Shown: positions 21,123-31,768 of the stretch, in pieces
How the letters are laid out: every line of letters begins with the position of its first letter
Position numbering within the stretch: the stretch's first letter is position 1
Source of the DNA: Cytophagales bacterium
GTDB taxonomy: Bacteria; Bacteroidota; Bacteroidia; Cytophagales; Cyclobacteriaceae
Direction of reading: 5' to 3'
Length of the DNA stretch: 64,000 nt
Assembly: GCA_022360015.1 (NCBI GenBank)
Contig: JAKSDQ010000250.1
Span: forward strand, 22,666 to 86,665
Program-made: the position numbers and the translations under genes
Notes under the pieces: model-generated
The model's input: only the letters and a program-made list of their open reading frames with translations
The model's database searches: none
Told to the model about the DNA's origin: nothing

Positions 21123-22171
21123 CAGGTATGAACGATTAGATGAACATGAAATGATTTTTCCTCTTCTTCCATGGTAAGTTCATGCTTACCCGGGTACAAC
21201 AATTGTAGTCTCTTTTTGACATTGGAAAGGCCTATACCACCGGTCTGGTCTTTAACAAACGCACCATCCGGCTTGCTGTTACTTACCTGCAGATCTATTT
21301 TATTACCTTCGGAAAACAAACGGATGTCTATCCAGCCCTTTTCCGTATTTTCAATTTTGCTGTGCTTAAAGCTATTTTCTATAAAAGGGATAAACAGCAT
21401 AGGCTCCACTTCTGCACCATCATCGACATTTTTTAGATCTACTTGAATATTAGCCTGTCCTTCGATTTTCAGGGACTGAAACGATATGAAATTTACAATA
21501 TAATCAATTTCTTTTGCCAGGGGTACCTTTTTTTCATTACTTTCATATAAAACATATCTTAACATTTCAGAGAGTTTCATGATCATTTCCGGTGCTTTTG
21601 GAGAATTGGTGTAGGTGAGGGCGTAAATATTGTTGAGGGCGTTAAAGAGAAAGTGCGGGTTGGTTTGTGACTTCAGAAACTTCATCTCGGCCTCCAGGTT
21701 TTCACTCTTCAGTGTAATAGCCTGTTGCTTTCGTTGCTGGTTTTGTGTGTTCATCCAATAGGTACTGCTGATAAACAGGATAGCCATGGAGGAAGCCAGA
21801 CTGATGTATAATCCCCGGCCGAAAAAAAACCTGGCAAAGAAAGCCGGTTTTTTGAGTGGCCTGAATGTCAGGTTTTCGCGGATAGGTAGCCATTCATTGG
21901 AAAACCTGATCAGGTAAAATATACCTGCCAATATCAATATGACTACAATAAGGTATACTAAATATCGCCCTTTTTCGACGAGCTGTGGTAAAAGATAGTA
22001 GAAGTTAAGGTAAAAAAGCATGCTATGAATAAGTACGATCCTAAGACTGATCAATGCTGCAATATCAGGATTATTCACCTGTGAAAACCAATAAAAGGTA
22101 AGGAGGTAATAGCCCACCCAGAACAAGATGTGAAGCGCAATTTTTTTGAGTTTGAAAGCCGGCCCGATCAT
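21122..22171 (-). CDS. LytS-like sensor histidine kinase
   Basis: 349 aa; four TM segments; FLKSQTNPHFLFNALNNIYALTY, FIENSFKHS, GGIGLSNVKKRLQLLYP. Confidence 0.93.
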   Translation of the reverse strand: MIGPAFKLKKIALHILFWVGYYLLTFYWFSQVNNPDIAALISLRIVLIHSMLFYLNFYYLLPQLVEKGRYLVYLIVVILILAGIFYLIRFSNEWLPIRENLTFRPLKKPAFFARFFFGRGLYISLASSMAILFISSTYWMNTQNQQRKQQAITLKSENLEAEMKFLKSQTNPHFLFNALNNIYALTYTNSPKAPEMIMKLSEMLRYVLYESNEKKVPLAKEIDYIVNFISFQSLKIEGQANIQVDLKNVDDGAEVEPMLFIPFIENSFKHSKIENTEKGWIDIRLFSEGNKIDLQVSNSKPDGAFVKDQTGGIGLSNVKKRLQLLYPGKHELTMEEEEKSFHVHLIVHT

Positions 22172-22440
22172 CGGATAAATTTAAGTACTTTTGCATGATT
22201 AAGATTCCTTTTTCAATGAAATGCCTCACTTTTTCAACCTATGGTGTTTTTCACTCAATCAGGTGGCCGGATTAAGGCAATCAGAGAATAAGACAGGCGT
22301 CAGTAGCGCTCGGTGATTGAACCGTGGTTTTTGTTGAAAAAACTGATCCATATATTGAATTTATTTTACCACGTTGGCAACAATCGCTATGTTTATTTAT
22401 TGAAAAGTTAAAAGTTGTAATATTTCCAATCTTTGGTGTT

Positions 22441-22839
22441 ATGAACAGTAAACATATATTTTCAGCCTTTATAACGGGCTGTCTGCTACTGTCTTTTGAC
22501 CTCCGGGCTCAGCCGGGAATCGACCCTGACGCCATGGTCAAAAAGGAAAACGAACGGATCTTTGCTGAAATCGACGGTTTAACCGACAAGCAAAAAGAGA
22601 AGGTAACCAAAATCAATGAGGATTTTGTAGCGGCTGTTAAGGATTTAATGGCTAACCGCAGCGGTGACCGGCAGGAAATGAGGGGACAAATGAGGGCTTT
22701 GAGGGACGAAAAGGAAAAAGCTATGCAAAATGTCTTCACAGGTGAACAATTCGAAAAGTACAAAACCCTGATGGCAGAAATCAGGGAAGAAAGGAGGGGA
22801 AGAAGAGAAGGCCGGGGGAGATCGGGTGGCCGGCGTTAG
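22441..22839 (+). CDS. Secreted Spy/CpxP-like protein with Arg/Gly-rich tail
   Basis: Start at MNSKHIFSAF with signal peptide to LRAQ; helical body; C-terminal RREGRGRSGGRR. Confidence 0.6.
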   Translation: MNSKHIFSAFITGCLLLSFDLRAQPGIDPDAMVKKENERIFAEIDGLTDKQKEKVTKINEDFVAAVKDLMANRSGDRQEMRGQMRALRDEKEKAMQNVFTGEQFEKYKTLMAEIREERRGRREGRGRSGGRR

Positions 22840-22910
22840 ATTTAAGCCAATATCGCCAATGTCCCGGGCTAAGACTTAAGACAAAGACATGGCGCAAACG
22901 TCCCCTGACT

Positions 22911-23064
22911 GTTGCACAACATTTTCGACAGAATTCTTTGTGCCTCTTTGTGTCTTGGTGCCTTTGTGGTTAACCATTCTTCACCACGGAGGCACCAAGA
23001 CACAAAGAGGCACAGAGGTTTTCGCCTGTAAAAAAAATACAAGCACATTCATAAGTTGTGCAAC
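22911..23064. repeat. Long interspersed inverted repeat (REP-like)
   Basis: GTTGCACAAC (22911-22920) / GTTGTGCAAC (23055-23064) outer arms; inner arms TTTGTGCCTCTTTGTGTCTTGGTGCC...ACCAC / CACCACGGAGGCACCAAGACACAAAGAGGCACA. Confidence 0.85.
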
Positions 23065-23149
23065 ACGCACGAGACGCTACTATTGAAGGGATTCATCTTA
23101 TACGGTAAAATTTTAAGTTTTATGCGAACTGTTTGTAACCTATTGCGCA

Positions 23150-25984
23150 ATGATTAAAAACTGGTTAATCCTTCTGTTTTTCGGCCTTTTTTCTGCACAG
23201 GGCTATACGCAAAGCGGTTTTATATCAGGCAAAGTGACTGATAATGAGGATGAAGAGTCATTAGTTGGTGCTAATTTAATACTTGAAAAGGCAAGTGACA
23301 CTGCTGCCCGGTACTATGCCGTATCAGATGAATATGGAAATTTCAGGTTTAGTAGCCTGGACTCCGGTGATTATCTGCTTGAAATAAGTTACATAGGCTA
23401 TCAATCCTTGAAGCAAACGGTGAGCCTCGCGAGCGGGGGGAAGGATTTAGGTATCCTGACCTTAAAAAAAGACACGACACGGTTAAAAGAGGTAATTATT
23501 GAAGAGCAGGTAGTCCCTGTACGCATGAAAGGCGATACCACGCAATTTGATGCCAAAGCATACAAAACGAACCCGGACGCCAACGCTGAGGATCTGATTG
23601 CCAAAATGCCAGGAATCATTGTTGAAAACGGTACCGTACAGGCGCAGGGTGAAAATGTGCAAAGGGTATTGGTCGATGGACGGGAGTTTTTTGGTGATGA
23701 CCCAAACCTCGCCCTGAAAAACCTGCCTGCCGAGGTAATTGACAAGATTGAAGTTTTTGACCAGATGAGTGAGCAAGCCCGGTTTTCGGGGTTTGATGAT
23801 GGGCAAACAACCAAAACCATCAATATTGTTACAAAAGTTGAAACCAGAAATGGTGTTTTCGGACAGGTTTATGCCGGGGGAGGTACCAACGAAAGGTATA
23901 AATCGGGAGGAAACATTAACCGGTTCGATAATGAGCAAAGACTTTCCGTCCTTGGCCTTGCCAACAATGTGAATCAGCAAAACTTTTCTAATGAAGATTT
24001 GCTGGGCGTTTTAAACAGTGGAGGAAACAGGAGGAGAAGGGTTGGAGGAGGACGGGGACAACCGGGCAGAAGTGGAGGGGGAGGCCGTTCATTTCGTGGT
24101 GGCAATAATGCTGATAACTTTTTAGTAGGTCAGCAAAACGGCATTACTACTGCTAACTCTATTGGTATCAACTACATGGATCAATGGGGTAAAAAATTAA
24201 GTTTTACCGGCAGTTATTTTTTTAATAAATCTGATAACACCGCTATTGAACAGCTTTCCCGGGAAACTTTTTTGACAAAAGGTAACAGCCAGTTTTATGA
24301 TGAAAACAACCAAAATGAGACATTGAACCTGAATCATCGCCTGAATCTCCGGATGGAATATCAAATTGATCCATATAATTCGATCATTTTCATGCCCGGA
24401 ATTAGTTTTCAGGACAATGAAGCCACCTCCAATTTTATTGGCGAAAACTCCTCTTGCACCCATGAACCCATCAGCCAAACCAATGATCTGGCTGTGAGAG
24501 ATAAATCTGGCTACAATATCAACAGCAATCTGCTCTACCGCCACCGGTTCAAAAAGCGTGGCAGGACATTTTCGGCAAACTTCCGCACCCAATTCAACGA
24601 AAGTGACGGTACCGATCGGTTAAATGCGCTCAATGCGTTCTTTAACCCCGGTGGTTTGCAAAACGACAGCATTAATCAGCAGACATTGACCGACGTTAAT
24701 GGTTATACCCTGGCCACCAACCTGGTGTATACTGAACCTATTGCAGGTAAACTACAGTTGCAATTATCTTACAATGGTAGTTACTCTGAGAATATATCTG
24801 ACAGAAAGACCTATCATCTCCCGAGTCAGATCAGTGAGGTTAACCTCCTGGACTCTGCCCTGTCCAATGAGTTTGAGAATGATTACATGACGCATAGCGT
24901 AGGAACCGGATTAATGTTAAGAACCGACAAGATGATTTTGCGGGGAAGCATCTCCTACCAATCGGCGATTTTACAAAATGATCAGCTTTTTCCTGAAATA
25001 GCCTCTTTGGACAGGAACTTTAACAACGTGTTGCCAAGGTTGATGATCAGGTACAATATTTCCAGCAATAAAAACCTGAGGATTTTTTACAGGACACAAA
25101 TCAACGTGCCATCGGTGAATCAATTACAGCATGTTATCGATAACTCCAACCCCTTATCTATTACTGCCGGCAATAAAGCGCTGCGACAGGACTACTCCCA
25201 TACTTTTATCACCAGGTATTCACACACTCACACAGAAAAATCCCGGAGCTTTTTCGCCTTTTTCATGTTGCGAAACACCAATAACTACATTGCCAGCAAC
25301 ACATTTACAGCGCCGTCCGATACGATCTTGCAGGATGGTATTATCTTGAATCAAGGGTCACAATTCACACAACCGGTAAATCTGAACGGTTACTGGAATC
25401 TCCGGAGCTTTGTTTCCTACGGAGTGCCTAGTGGATGGTTGCAATCAAATCTAAACTTCAACACAGGCATCACCTATAACAGGATTCCCGGAATCATCAA
25501 CGAGGCAAAAAATATTTCCAAAACCCTGAACCTGAGCCAGGGGGTGGTATTGGGAAGTAACATCAGCCAGCAGGTGGATTTTACAGTATCTTACACTGCA
25601 AATTACAATATTGTCAATAACTCTGTGCAGCCGGATCTTAACAATAACTACTTTCTGCATACTTCGGGGGTAAAGTTCAACTGGATTTTTTGGAAAGGAA
25701 TTAACTTAAGAAATGAACTGAGCCATCAATTGTACCGTGGTCTTTCCGATGAATTTAATGATGATTTTTTGCTGTGGAATGTAAGCCTGGGCAAAAAACT
25801 ATTTAAAAACCAAAGGGGAGAAATCAGGGCCACGGTATTTGATTTGTTGGATCAAAATATCAGCATTTCACGCACCGTAACAGAAAGCTACGTGGAAGAT
25901 TTGGACACACAAGTATTGCGACAATACTTCATGTTATCGTTTATTTATAATATCAGGGAATTTAAGTCATCTGTTGAGAACTAA
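23150..25984 (+). CDS. TonB-dependent receptor-like outer membrane beta-barrel protein with carboxypeptidase-like regulatory domain
   Basis: 944 aa; signal peptide; GKVTDNEDEESLVGANLILEKA; plug KMPGIIVENGTVQAQGENVQRVLVDGREFFGDDPNLALKNLPAEVIDKIEVFD; beta-barrel. Confidence 0.88.
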   Translation: MIKNWLILLFFGLFSAQGYTQSGFISGKVTDNEDEESLVGANLILEKASDTAARYYAVSDEYGNFRFSSLDSGDYLLEISYIGYQSLKQTVSLASGGKDLGILTLKKDTTRLKEVIIEEQVVPVRMKGDTTQFDAKAYKTNPDANAEDLIAKMPGIIVENGTVQAQGENVQRVLVDGREFFGDDPNLALKNLPAEVIDKIEVFDQMSEQARFSGFDDGQTTKTINIVTKVETRNGVFGQVYAGGGTNERYKSGGNINRFDNEQRLSVLGLANNVNQQNFSNEDLLGVLNSGGNRRRRVGGGRGQPGRSGGGGRSFRGGNNADNFLVGQQNGITTANSIGINYMDQWGKKLSFTGSYFFNKSDNTAIEQLSRETFLTKGNSQFYDENNQNETLNLNHRLNLRMEYQIDPYNSIIFMPGISFQDNEATSNFIGENSSCTHEPISQTNDLAVRDKSGYNINSNLLYRHRFKKRGRTFSANFRTQFNESDGTDRLNALNAFFNPGGLQNDSINQQTLTDVNGYTLATNLVYTEPIAGKLQLQLSYNGSYSENISDRKTYHLPSQISEVNLLDSALSNEFENDYMTHSVGTGLMLRTDKMILRGSISYQSAILQNDQLFPEIASLDRNFNNVLPRLMIRYNISSNKNLRIFYRTQINVPSVNQLQHVIDNSNPLSITAGNKALRQDYSHTFITRYSHTHTEKSRSFFAFFMLRNTNNYIASNTFTAPSDTILQDGIILNQGSQFTQPVNLNGYWNLRSFVSYGVPSGWLQSNLNFNTGITYNRIPGIINEAKNISKTLNLSQGVVLGSNISQQVDFTVSYTANYNIVNNSVQPDLNNNYFLHTSGVKFNWIFWKGINLRNELSHQLYRGLSDEFNDDFLLWNVSLGKKLFKNQRGEIRATVFDLLDQNISISRTVTESYVEDLDTQVLRQYFMLSFIYNIREFKSSVEN

Positions 25985-26055
25985 TTAGTGCTTAAATACA
26001 TTGCATTAAAGTCAATGGCTTATGATAATGAAAGGATTATATTTAATTGGTTAAC

Positions 26056-26082
26056 AAAAGCGGGCTTCAGGGTTCCGCTTTT
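26056..26082 (+). terminator. Intrinsic terminator-like hairpin
   Basis: AAAAGCGG-loop-CCGCTTTT downstream of 25984. Confidence 0.7.
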
Positions 26083-26123
26083 GTATTTTGGCACTTTGGC
26101 AGCCATTGAAATGGTTGGGCCGG

Positions 26124-26861
26124 TTAATGGGCTTCAGGTAACACATAGTTGAAGTTTTTGGCACCCTGACCAATAAATGGCAGAATACTGGCAACATCAG
26201 CCTCACTCAGGTTTTCCTTCCATCTTCCCACTTTTTTGGCATGGTCTTTCCTGGAGTAAGGCTTTGAGCATTCGGCTTCTACAAATCTTTCATTATTTTC
26301 GTCCTGGATCCGGTTTGCCCATTGCATTACAGGAGCCTTATATTGCTGAAAATCAATGTTTGCCAGCTTACAGACGCTTTTGGCAGTGGCTAATGGATCG
26401 TATATCATATCTTCAAAAGTATTGATGATAACCCTGTCCATAACCTGCTCATAGCCATTGGTGTTAATGAAATTCCAGTGGTAGGCACATTTTTCCAGCA
26501 ATGGCCTCGACATCCGCGCTTTCCAGTCCCCGGGCCTTGGGTGATGGCCCCAGTTGTTGGCAATGCCAACACGCAATGAACTGATAGCATCGAGTGGATG
26601 TCTTACCTGCCAGAAGAGCAGATGGTTTTCGGGAAATAGCTGATAAAATTTTTTCAGATCGAAAGAAAGTCCGTCAAAAAAATCATTTTCATCATCCTGC
26701 ACCGGCACCTTTATGGCAACTGGTGTGGAATAATCGATGGTTTCTAAAGCAGAAAACCGTGGCTCACTATAATAGGTATAGTGGGGGAGGTGATCAAAAA
26801 ACTCCCCAAATATGGAGGTGCCACTACGCCCACACCCCAGAATACATATATGCTTACTCAA
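26124..26861 (-). CDS. Sulfotransferase family protein
   Basis: 245 aa; ICILGCGRSGTSIFGEFFDHLPHY (5'-PSB loop); VRHPLDAISSLR. Confidence 0.82.
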   Translation of the reverse strand: MSKHICILGCGRSGTSIFGEFFDHLPHYTYYSEPRFSALETIDYSTPVAIKVPVQDDENDFFDGLSFDLKKFYQLFPENHLLFWQVRHPLDAISSLRVGIANNWGHHPRPGDWKARMSRPLLEKCAYHWNFINTNGYEQVMDRVIINTFEDMIYDPLATAKSVCKLANIDFQQYKAPVMQWANRIQDENNERFVEAECSKPYSRKDHAKKVGRWKENLSEADVASILPFIGQGAKNFNYVLPEAH

Positions 26862-26924
26862 AATGGCAGTTTAAAGGTTTTATATAAAATATAAAGATAA
26901 AAAATTATTTTCAGCCAAAAAATA

Positions 26925-26949
26925 AGCATCCGTGACACTCACGGATGCT
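26925..26949. terminator. Perfect hairpin, terminator-like
   Basis: AGCATCCGTGA-CAC-TCACGGATGCT flanked by A/T-rich tracts. Confidence 0.5.
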
Positions 26950-27298
26950 ATTTCACGAAATACAAAACCAAAATGCATTTGCATTTCCAAACCTGGATTG
27001 CGAATACTTAAAAAACGGAAATTTTTTCCGGCAAGTTCTCACAAAATCATAACATTTATGTCGACAGGCGACAAATGGTATAAAGTTCAGATCTTTTTAG
27101 CTTTATTAGGAGCCATAGCATGGCCCCAAGCCCTACGATGACTGAGAGTCGGTTTTGTAATAGTGCAAAATCCATGTATTAATAATCCGTCCCCGGTATA
27201 TTAAGTCTTCATTAATATTTTTCACCGTGGGTTGATGCTAAAATAATTATTGGGGATATTTAACTATACAAAGCGCTTGTTTTAATAAACTTTATGTT

Positions 27299-28330
27299 AT
27301 GATGTACCTGCTTAGATTTTGTATGGTTTTTACAATTTTAGGAACCATGAACGGGCCGGAAAAGCCCGTCGATCCCTCAATGCAGGCTATGAATGAACTG
27401 GTAATTGCGTTTGGTTCCTGTAACCATGAATATGAGGAACAACCCATGTGGGCAGCCATGTTGAAACAGGAGCCTGATTTATGGATATGGCTTGGGGACA
27501 ATATCTACGGTGATACCGATAATATGGACACCCTGAAATATAAATACCAGCAACAACGCTCCAATCCGGGTTATAAACATTTCAGAAATAGTGTGGAGAT
27601 CATAGGCATTTGGGATGACCATGATTACGGTATAAATGATGGTGGGGCAGGTTACCGGCAAAAAACCGAAAGCCAGCAACATTTCCTGGATTTTATCGGT
27701 GAGCCTGACCATACGCTGAGAAGGAAACAAGCGGGCATTTATACGTCCTACATGAAGGAGGTTGGCGATTTGCAGGTGAAGATTATTTTGCTGGATACCA
27801 GGTATCACCGTGATACATTGTTTAAGAAAAAACGCGCTTACCTGCCCAATGAAGAAGGGGACATCCTTGGCGGGCAGCAATGGCAATGGCTGGAAAAGCA
27901 ATTGAAAACCAGTAAGGCAGATGTTAATATCATTGCCAGCAGCATTCAGGTAATTCCGGAGCAACACGCCTATGAAAAATGGGCTAATTTCCCCAATGCC
28001 CGCCAAAGGTTATTTAATTTGGTGGCAGAAAGCAAAGCCCGGGGCGTATTGTTTCTGAGTGGTGACCGCCACATTGCTGAATTTTCTAAAATCGAACTCT
28101 CCTCACCCAATTACCCCTTATACGACCTTACATCGAGTGGCCTGACTCATACCTGGCGCCGTGCATCCAGGGAACGAAATAAGTACAGAACCGGACCCTT
28201 GCTCGTCGAGCTCAACTATGGTCTGCTGCATATTCGGAAGGTACAAGGCAAAACAACCGTTGAAGCCTCTGTAAGGGGGTTAAACGATAATCTTTATTTC
28301 AAAGAATTGATTTCGTTCCCAACGCCTTAA
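27299..28330 (+). CDS. PhoD-like alkaline phosphatase family protein
   Basis: 343 aa; AFGSCNHEYEEQPMWAAMLKQEPDLWIWLGDNIYGDT, GIWDDHDYGINDGG, FLSGDRHIAE. Confidence 0.88.
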   Translation: MMYLLRFCMVFTILGTMNGPEKPVDPSMQAMNELVIAFGSCNHEYEEQPMWAAMLKQEPDLWIWLGDNIYGDTDNMDTLKYKYQQQRSNPGYKHFRNSVEIIGIWDDHDYGINDGGAGYRQKTESQQHFLDFIGEPDHTLRRKQAGIYTSYMKEVGDLQVKIILLDTRYHRDTLFKKKRAYLPNEEGDILGGQQWQWLEKQLKTSKADVNIIASSIQVIPEQHAYEKWANFPNARQRLFNLVAESKARGVLFLSGDRHIAEFSKIELSSPNYPLYDLTSSGLTHTWRRASRERNKYRTGPLLVELNYGLLHIRKVQGKTTVEASVRGLNDNLYFKELISFPTP

Positions 28331-28482
28331 TTAACCCCGGTTTACCCCATTGGTATAGGGGGCAGCAATTGACTGTTTCCTAATGTCCGTAAAATTCAAT
28401 ACTTTTATCTTTTTGCCGGAGAGGCTGGGAATGCCATCTTCCGAAAGATTAAAAATATATAACCTCCAAAAAACGTTGGATT

Positions 28483-29241
28483 ATGTCCATTCAATCAATA
28501 CAAGACTTAGAAGGTATGACCCTTGCCGGTAAGGTGGTTGGGGAAACATTGAATAAAATGTTGACCTTTGCCAAACCCGGGATGTCTACTAAAACCCTTG
28601 ACGACTTTGGCTACGAAATCCTGAAGTCCTACGGGGCCAATCCGGCTCCCCAGAAAGAGTATGGTTTTCCGGGATGGAATTGCATTAGCGTTAATCATGA
28701 GGTGGCTCATGGAATACCCTCGAACCGCGTCATACTTCAGGAGGGCGACCTTGTGAATGTGGATGTCTCGGCAGAGATAAACGGCTATTATGGAGATAAT
28801 GGCGCATCCTTTGTGTTGGGCAGGGACACCAGGCAATTAACCCCCCTCGTCAACTCTTCCAAGGAAATACTTTACAAGGCTATCAGCAAAATAAGAGGCG
28901 GCGTCAAAATCGCAGCCATTGGTGCCCTCATTGAAAATGAAGCCAAGAAGAGAGGCTTCACCACCATTAAAAACCTGGTTGGCCATGGTATCGGTATGAC
29001 ATTACACGATCATCCCCACGAGATTCCCTGCTTCGCAGACCGCACCAACAAATACAGATTCAGAAAAGATACTGTTATCGCCCTTGAAACCTTTATTTCC
29101 ACCAAAGCCCGGATGGTCAGGCAGGCCAGTGACGGGTGGACCTTCAAAACCCCCGATGGGAGCTTCGTGGCACAGCATGAACATACGCTGATTGTTACGG
29201 ACAAAGACCCCGTCATACTCACCGCAAATAATGGAGTTTGA
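28483..29241 (+). CDS. map: Methionine aminopeptidase type I
   Basis: 252 aa; VNHEVAHGIPS, VDVSAEINGYYGDNGASF, LVGHGIGMTLHDHPHEIPCF, QHEHTLIVTDKDP. Confidence 0.92.
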   Translation: MSIQSIQDLEGMTLAGKVVGETLNKMLTFAKPGMSTKTLDDFGYEILKSYGANPAPQKEYGFPGWNCISVNHEVAHGIPSNRVILQEGDLVNVDVSAEINGYYGDNGASFVLGRDTRQLTPLVNSSKEILYKAISKIRGGVKIAAIGALIENEAKKRGFTTIKNLVGHGIGMTLHDHPHEIPCFADRTNKYRFRKDTVIALETFISTKARMVRQASDGWTFKTPDGSFVAQHEHTLIVTDKDPVILTANNGV

Positions 29242-29307
29242 GTGTGGGTGTGAGTTTGAGGGAGGTGGTGGAAGGTGTATTTTATTTGTGGAGATAGGTG
29301 GGTAGTT

Positions 29308-29706
29308 TTAGTCGTTGGGCCGGGGTTTTAGCTTTTCAGGTACGAAATTCATGCTGATGGAGTTTACACAATGACGGAGGTTTTTAGGGGTCAGGTATTC
29401 GCCTTTGAAAACGTGTCCGAGATGGGCGTCACAATTAGCGCAAAGGATTTCCGTGCGCTGCCCGTCGGCATCAGTCGCACGCCGTACAGCACCCTCAATT
29501 TCACCATCAAAGCTTGGCCAGCCACAGTGGGAAGGAAATTTGTGCTCGGAATAATAAAGCGGTGCATTGCAGCGCTTGCATGTATAGGTGCCACCCGGTT
29601 CAAAATGTTTTTCATATTTACCGGTAAATGCCCTTTCGGTACCTTTATGAATGAGTACCCTTTCTTCTTCAGGGGTTAAATGATTAAATGCTTGTTTTGT
29701 TTTCAT
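29308..29706 (-). CDS. msrB: Peptide-methionine (R)-S-oxide reductase
   Basis: [60 protein letters not shown] at 29706 ([14 protein letters not shown]) preferred to the ORF-track start. Confidence 0.93.
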   Translation of the reverse strand: MKTKQAFNHLTPEEERVLIHKGTERAFTGKYEKHFEPGGTYTCKRCNAPLYYSEHKFPSHCGWPSFDGEIEGAVRRATDADGQRTEILCANCDAHLGHVFKGEYLTPKNLRHCVNSISMNFVPEKLKPRPND

Positions 29707-29726
29707 TGTGTTGTAAATTATGTTCC

Positions 29727-29759
29727 AGTCATAGTATGACTTCAAGTCATACTATGACT
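29727..29759. promoter_or_regulatory. Tandem palindromic operator candidate upstream of msrB
   Basis: AGTCATAGTATGACT-TCA-AGTCATACTATGACT; each 15-mer is itself a palindrome and the two are reverse complements. Confidence 0.6.
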
Positions 29760-29844
29760 TTCACGGGAATATTGTATTCCTATCAATGTAATACTATCCT
29801 ACTTTCTTCCGGAATACTTTGAACCGAACAGGCATATTGAAATC

Positions 29845-30372
29845 TTACTTAATAATCACACCACTCGCGACAAAAGCAATTTCTCTTTTGGGGCTCGTGA
29901 TGGCATCAATTTCCTCCTGGGTTTTCCCGGCATCTTTGGCATAATGTTTTAAAGTCTCTACGTCTGTCTCGATCTGTTTTGCGTATCCTTCTATAATGGT
30001 CTCTTTGCCTTCCATACCCTCTTTGGGTACAAAAAATCCATAATCTTTAAAAGTCACCCTTATTTCGCTGTCATCGGCCAAATTCACTTTCATCCAGCAA
30101 CCTTTTACTTGGCAGGTAGCGCGTATTTTGCTGGAAAATTTCACCTTGACCGAATCTTTACCTTCCAGCGCAGCCAATAATTCTTCGGCTTGTACGGCGC
30201 CTTCCCCGGTGATTTTTTCACCGTAGAAATTCATGCCGCTGGCTTCGGCAACCGGCTCTTCGGCAGGTTCTGTACCGGCTCCTTCCCCGGTTTTCTGTGT
30301 TGGCTGTTGACAGGCGACCATAACAGCAAGGCACGCCAGCAATTGCATAATATCTTTCATCGGGTTTTTCAT
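29845..30372 (-). CDS. DUF4920-like lipoprotein
   Basis: 175 aa; LLACLAVMVACQQ lipobox; TCQVKGCWMKVNLADDSEIRVTFKDYGFFVPKE. Confidence 0.75.
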   Translation of the reverse strand: MKNPMKDIMQLLACLAVMVACQQPTQKTGEGAGTEPAEEPVAEASGMNFYGEKITGEGAVQAEELLAALEGKDSVKVKFSSKIRATCQVKGCWMKVNLADDSEIRVTFKDYGFFVPKEGMEGKETIIEGYAKQIETDVETLKHYAKDAGKTQEEIDAITSPKREIAFVASGVIIK

Positions 30373-30487
30373 AAGTGTTCTGTTTTAGTGTAAAGTATTT
30401 TGAGAAGTATTTTAGGCACAAATTTAATCAAACCCTCACATAATTTATAAAAATCAAACCGTAGTCATGATTATTCAATGCAAAAAC

Positions 30488-31633
30488 TCAATCAAACAAA
30501 GCGGCGAAGTCGTTATATCCTGTCTCATTGAGTGCTTCTTTAGGAATAAACCTGAGCGCTGCCGAGTTAATACAATAACGTAATCCAGTCGGTTTTGGGC
30601 CATCGGGAAATACGTGGCCCAAATGACTGTCGCCATATTTACTTCTCACCTCCGTCCGGGCGTAACCCAGATGATAATCGGTTCTTTCTGTAATATATTG
30701 CCCATCGATAGGCTGCGTAAAGCTGGGCCAGCCAGTGCCTGAACGGTACTTGTCTTTTGAACTGAACAAGGGTTCACCGGAAACAATATCCACATAAATC
30801 CCCTCTTTTTTATGATCCCAGAATTCGTTGGAGAACGGACGTTCGGTCGCTTCATTTTGAGTTACATCATATTGCAATGTCGTAAGCCGTTTTTTAAGCT
30901 CCTCCTCCGAAGGTTTGCCGTAGACTTTTGAAGACTTTGGTTTACCTGATGCTTTTACCTTGTATTCCAAATCGGCACCCCAAACTTTTTTGATGAACTG
31001 GTCCCTTCCGGAACCGCGGCGGTAACGTTGGTAATTGTCAGGGCTTTTTAAATAATAATTCTGGTGGTATTCTTCTGCATTATAAAATTCCGTAAACGGA
31101 GTGATGGCAGTAACTATGGGTTTATCAAACCTGCCCGATCCTGCCAGTTTGCTTTTTGAAGCCTCGGCCCGGGCTTTCTGATCCTGATCATGGTAAAAGA
31201 TTTCCGACCGGTACTGCGGACCCCTGTCCACAAACTGACCGCCCGCATCGGTGGGATTGATCTGTCTCCAAAAAACTTCCAACAAATCATTAAAAGATAT
31301 TTTTTTGGGATCATAAAATATTTGCACTGCTTCGGTATGACCAGTACTTCCCGAAGAAACCTCCCGGTAAGTCGGGTTTGGCTTTTTGCCCCCTGCATAC
31401 CCGGAAATAACGGCGGAGACTCCCGGTAATTTTTCGAAAGGTTTCTCCATACACCAAAAGCAACCCCCTGCAAAAGTGGCAATTTTTTGATCTTTGTCCT
31501 GTAAAATAACTGTGCCGGCCGTTTCCGTCTTTTGCGGTTCATCTTTAGCCACAGAAACCATGTAGACCAAACCCACCAGCAACAAGGCACTTCCTGTTAA
31601 AATTAATTGCTTTTTCATCATATTTAACTTCAT
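30488..31633 (-). CDS. msrAB: Bifunctional exported MsrA-MsrB methionine sulfoxide reductase
   Basis: 381 aa; N-terminal TM/signal; Msr[17 protein letters not shown]; Msr[32 protein letters not shown]. Confidence 0.93.
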   Translation of the reverse strand: MKLNMMKKQLILTGSALLLVGLVYMVSVAKDEPQKTETAGTVILQDKDQKIATFAGGCFWCMEKPFEKLPGVSAVISGYAGGKKPNPTYREVSSGSTGHTEAVQIFYDPKKISFNDLLEVFWRQINPTDAGGQFVDRGPQYRSEIFYHDQDQKARAEASKSKLAGSGRFDKPIVTAITPFTEFYNAEEYHQNYYLKSPDNYQRYRRGSGRDQFIKKVWGADLEYKVKASGKPKSSKVYGKPSEEELKKRLTTLQYDVTQNEATERPFSNEFWDHKKEGIYVDIVSGEPLFSSKDKYRSGTGWPSFTQPIDGQYITERTDYHLGYARTEVRSKYGDSHLGHVFPDGPKPTGLRYCINSAALRFIPKEALNETGYNDFAALFD

Positions 31634-31768
31634 GTTTTTTGGTCAATACGGATTAATAAAGTTAATAAATGTTAAATGATAATCAATCAGCCTTTTATGT
31701 AAAAGACGCGACAATTCCGCAGTTATGTTTTTAAAACAATGATTGCTGTCAAATGTTCCCTCCGGGGG

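Noticed and set aside
26925-26949. sRNA candidate from the perfect hairpin
   Set aside because: A short hairpin in an AT-rich intergenic gap fits a terminator better; no further structure.
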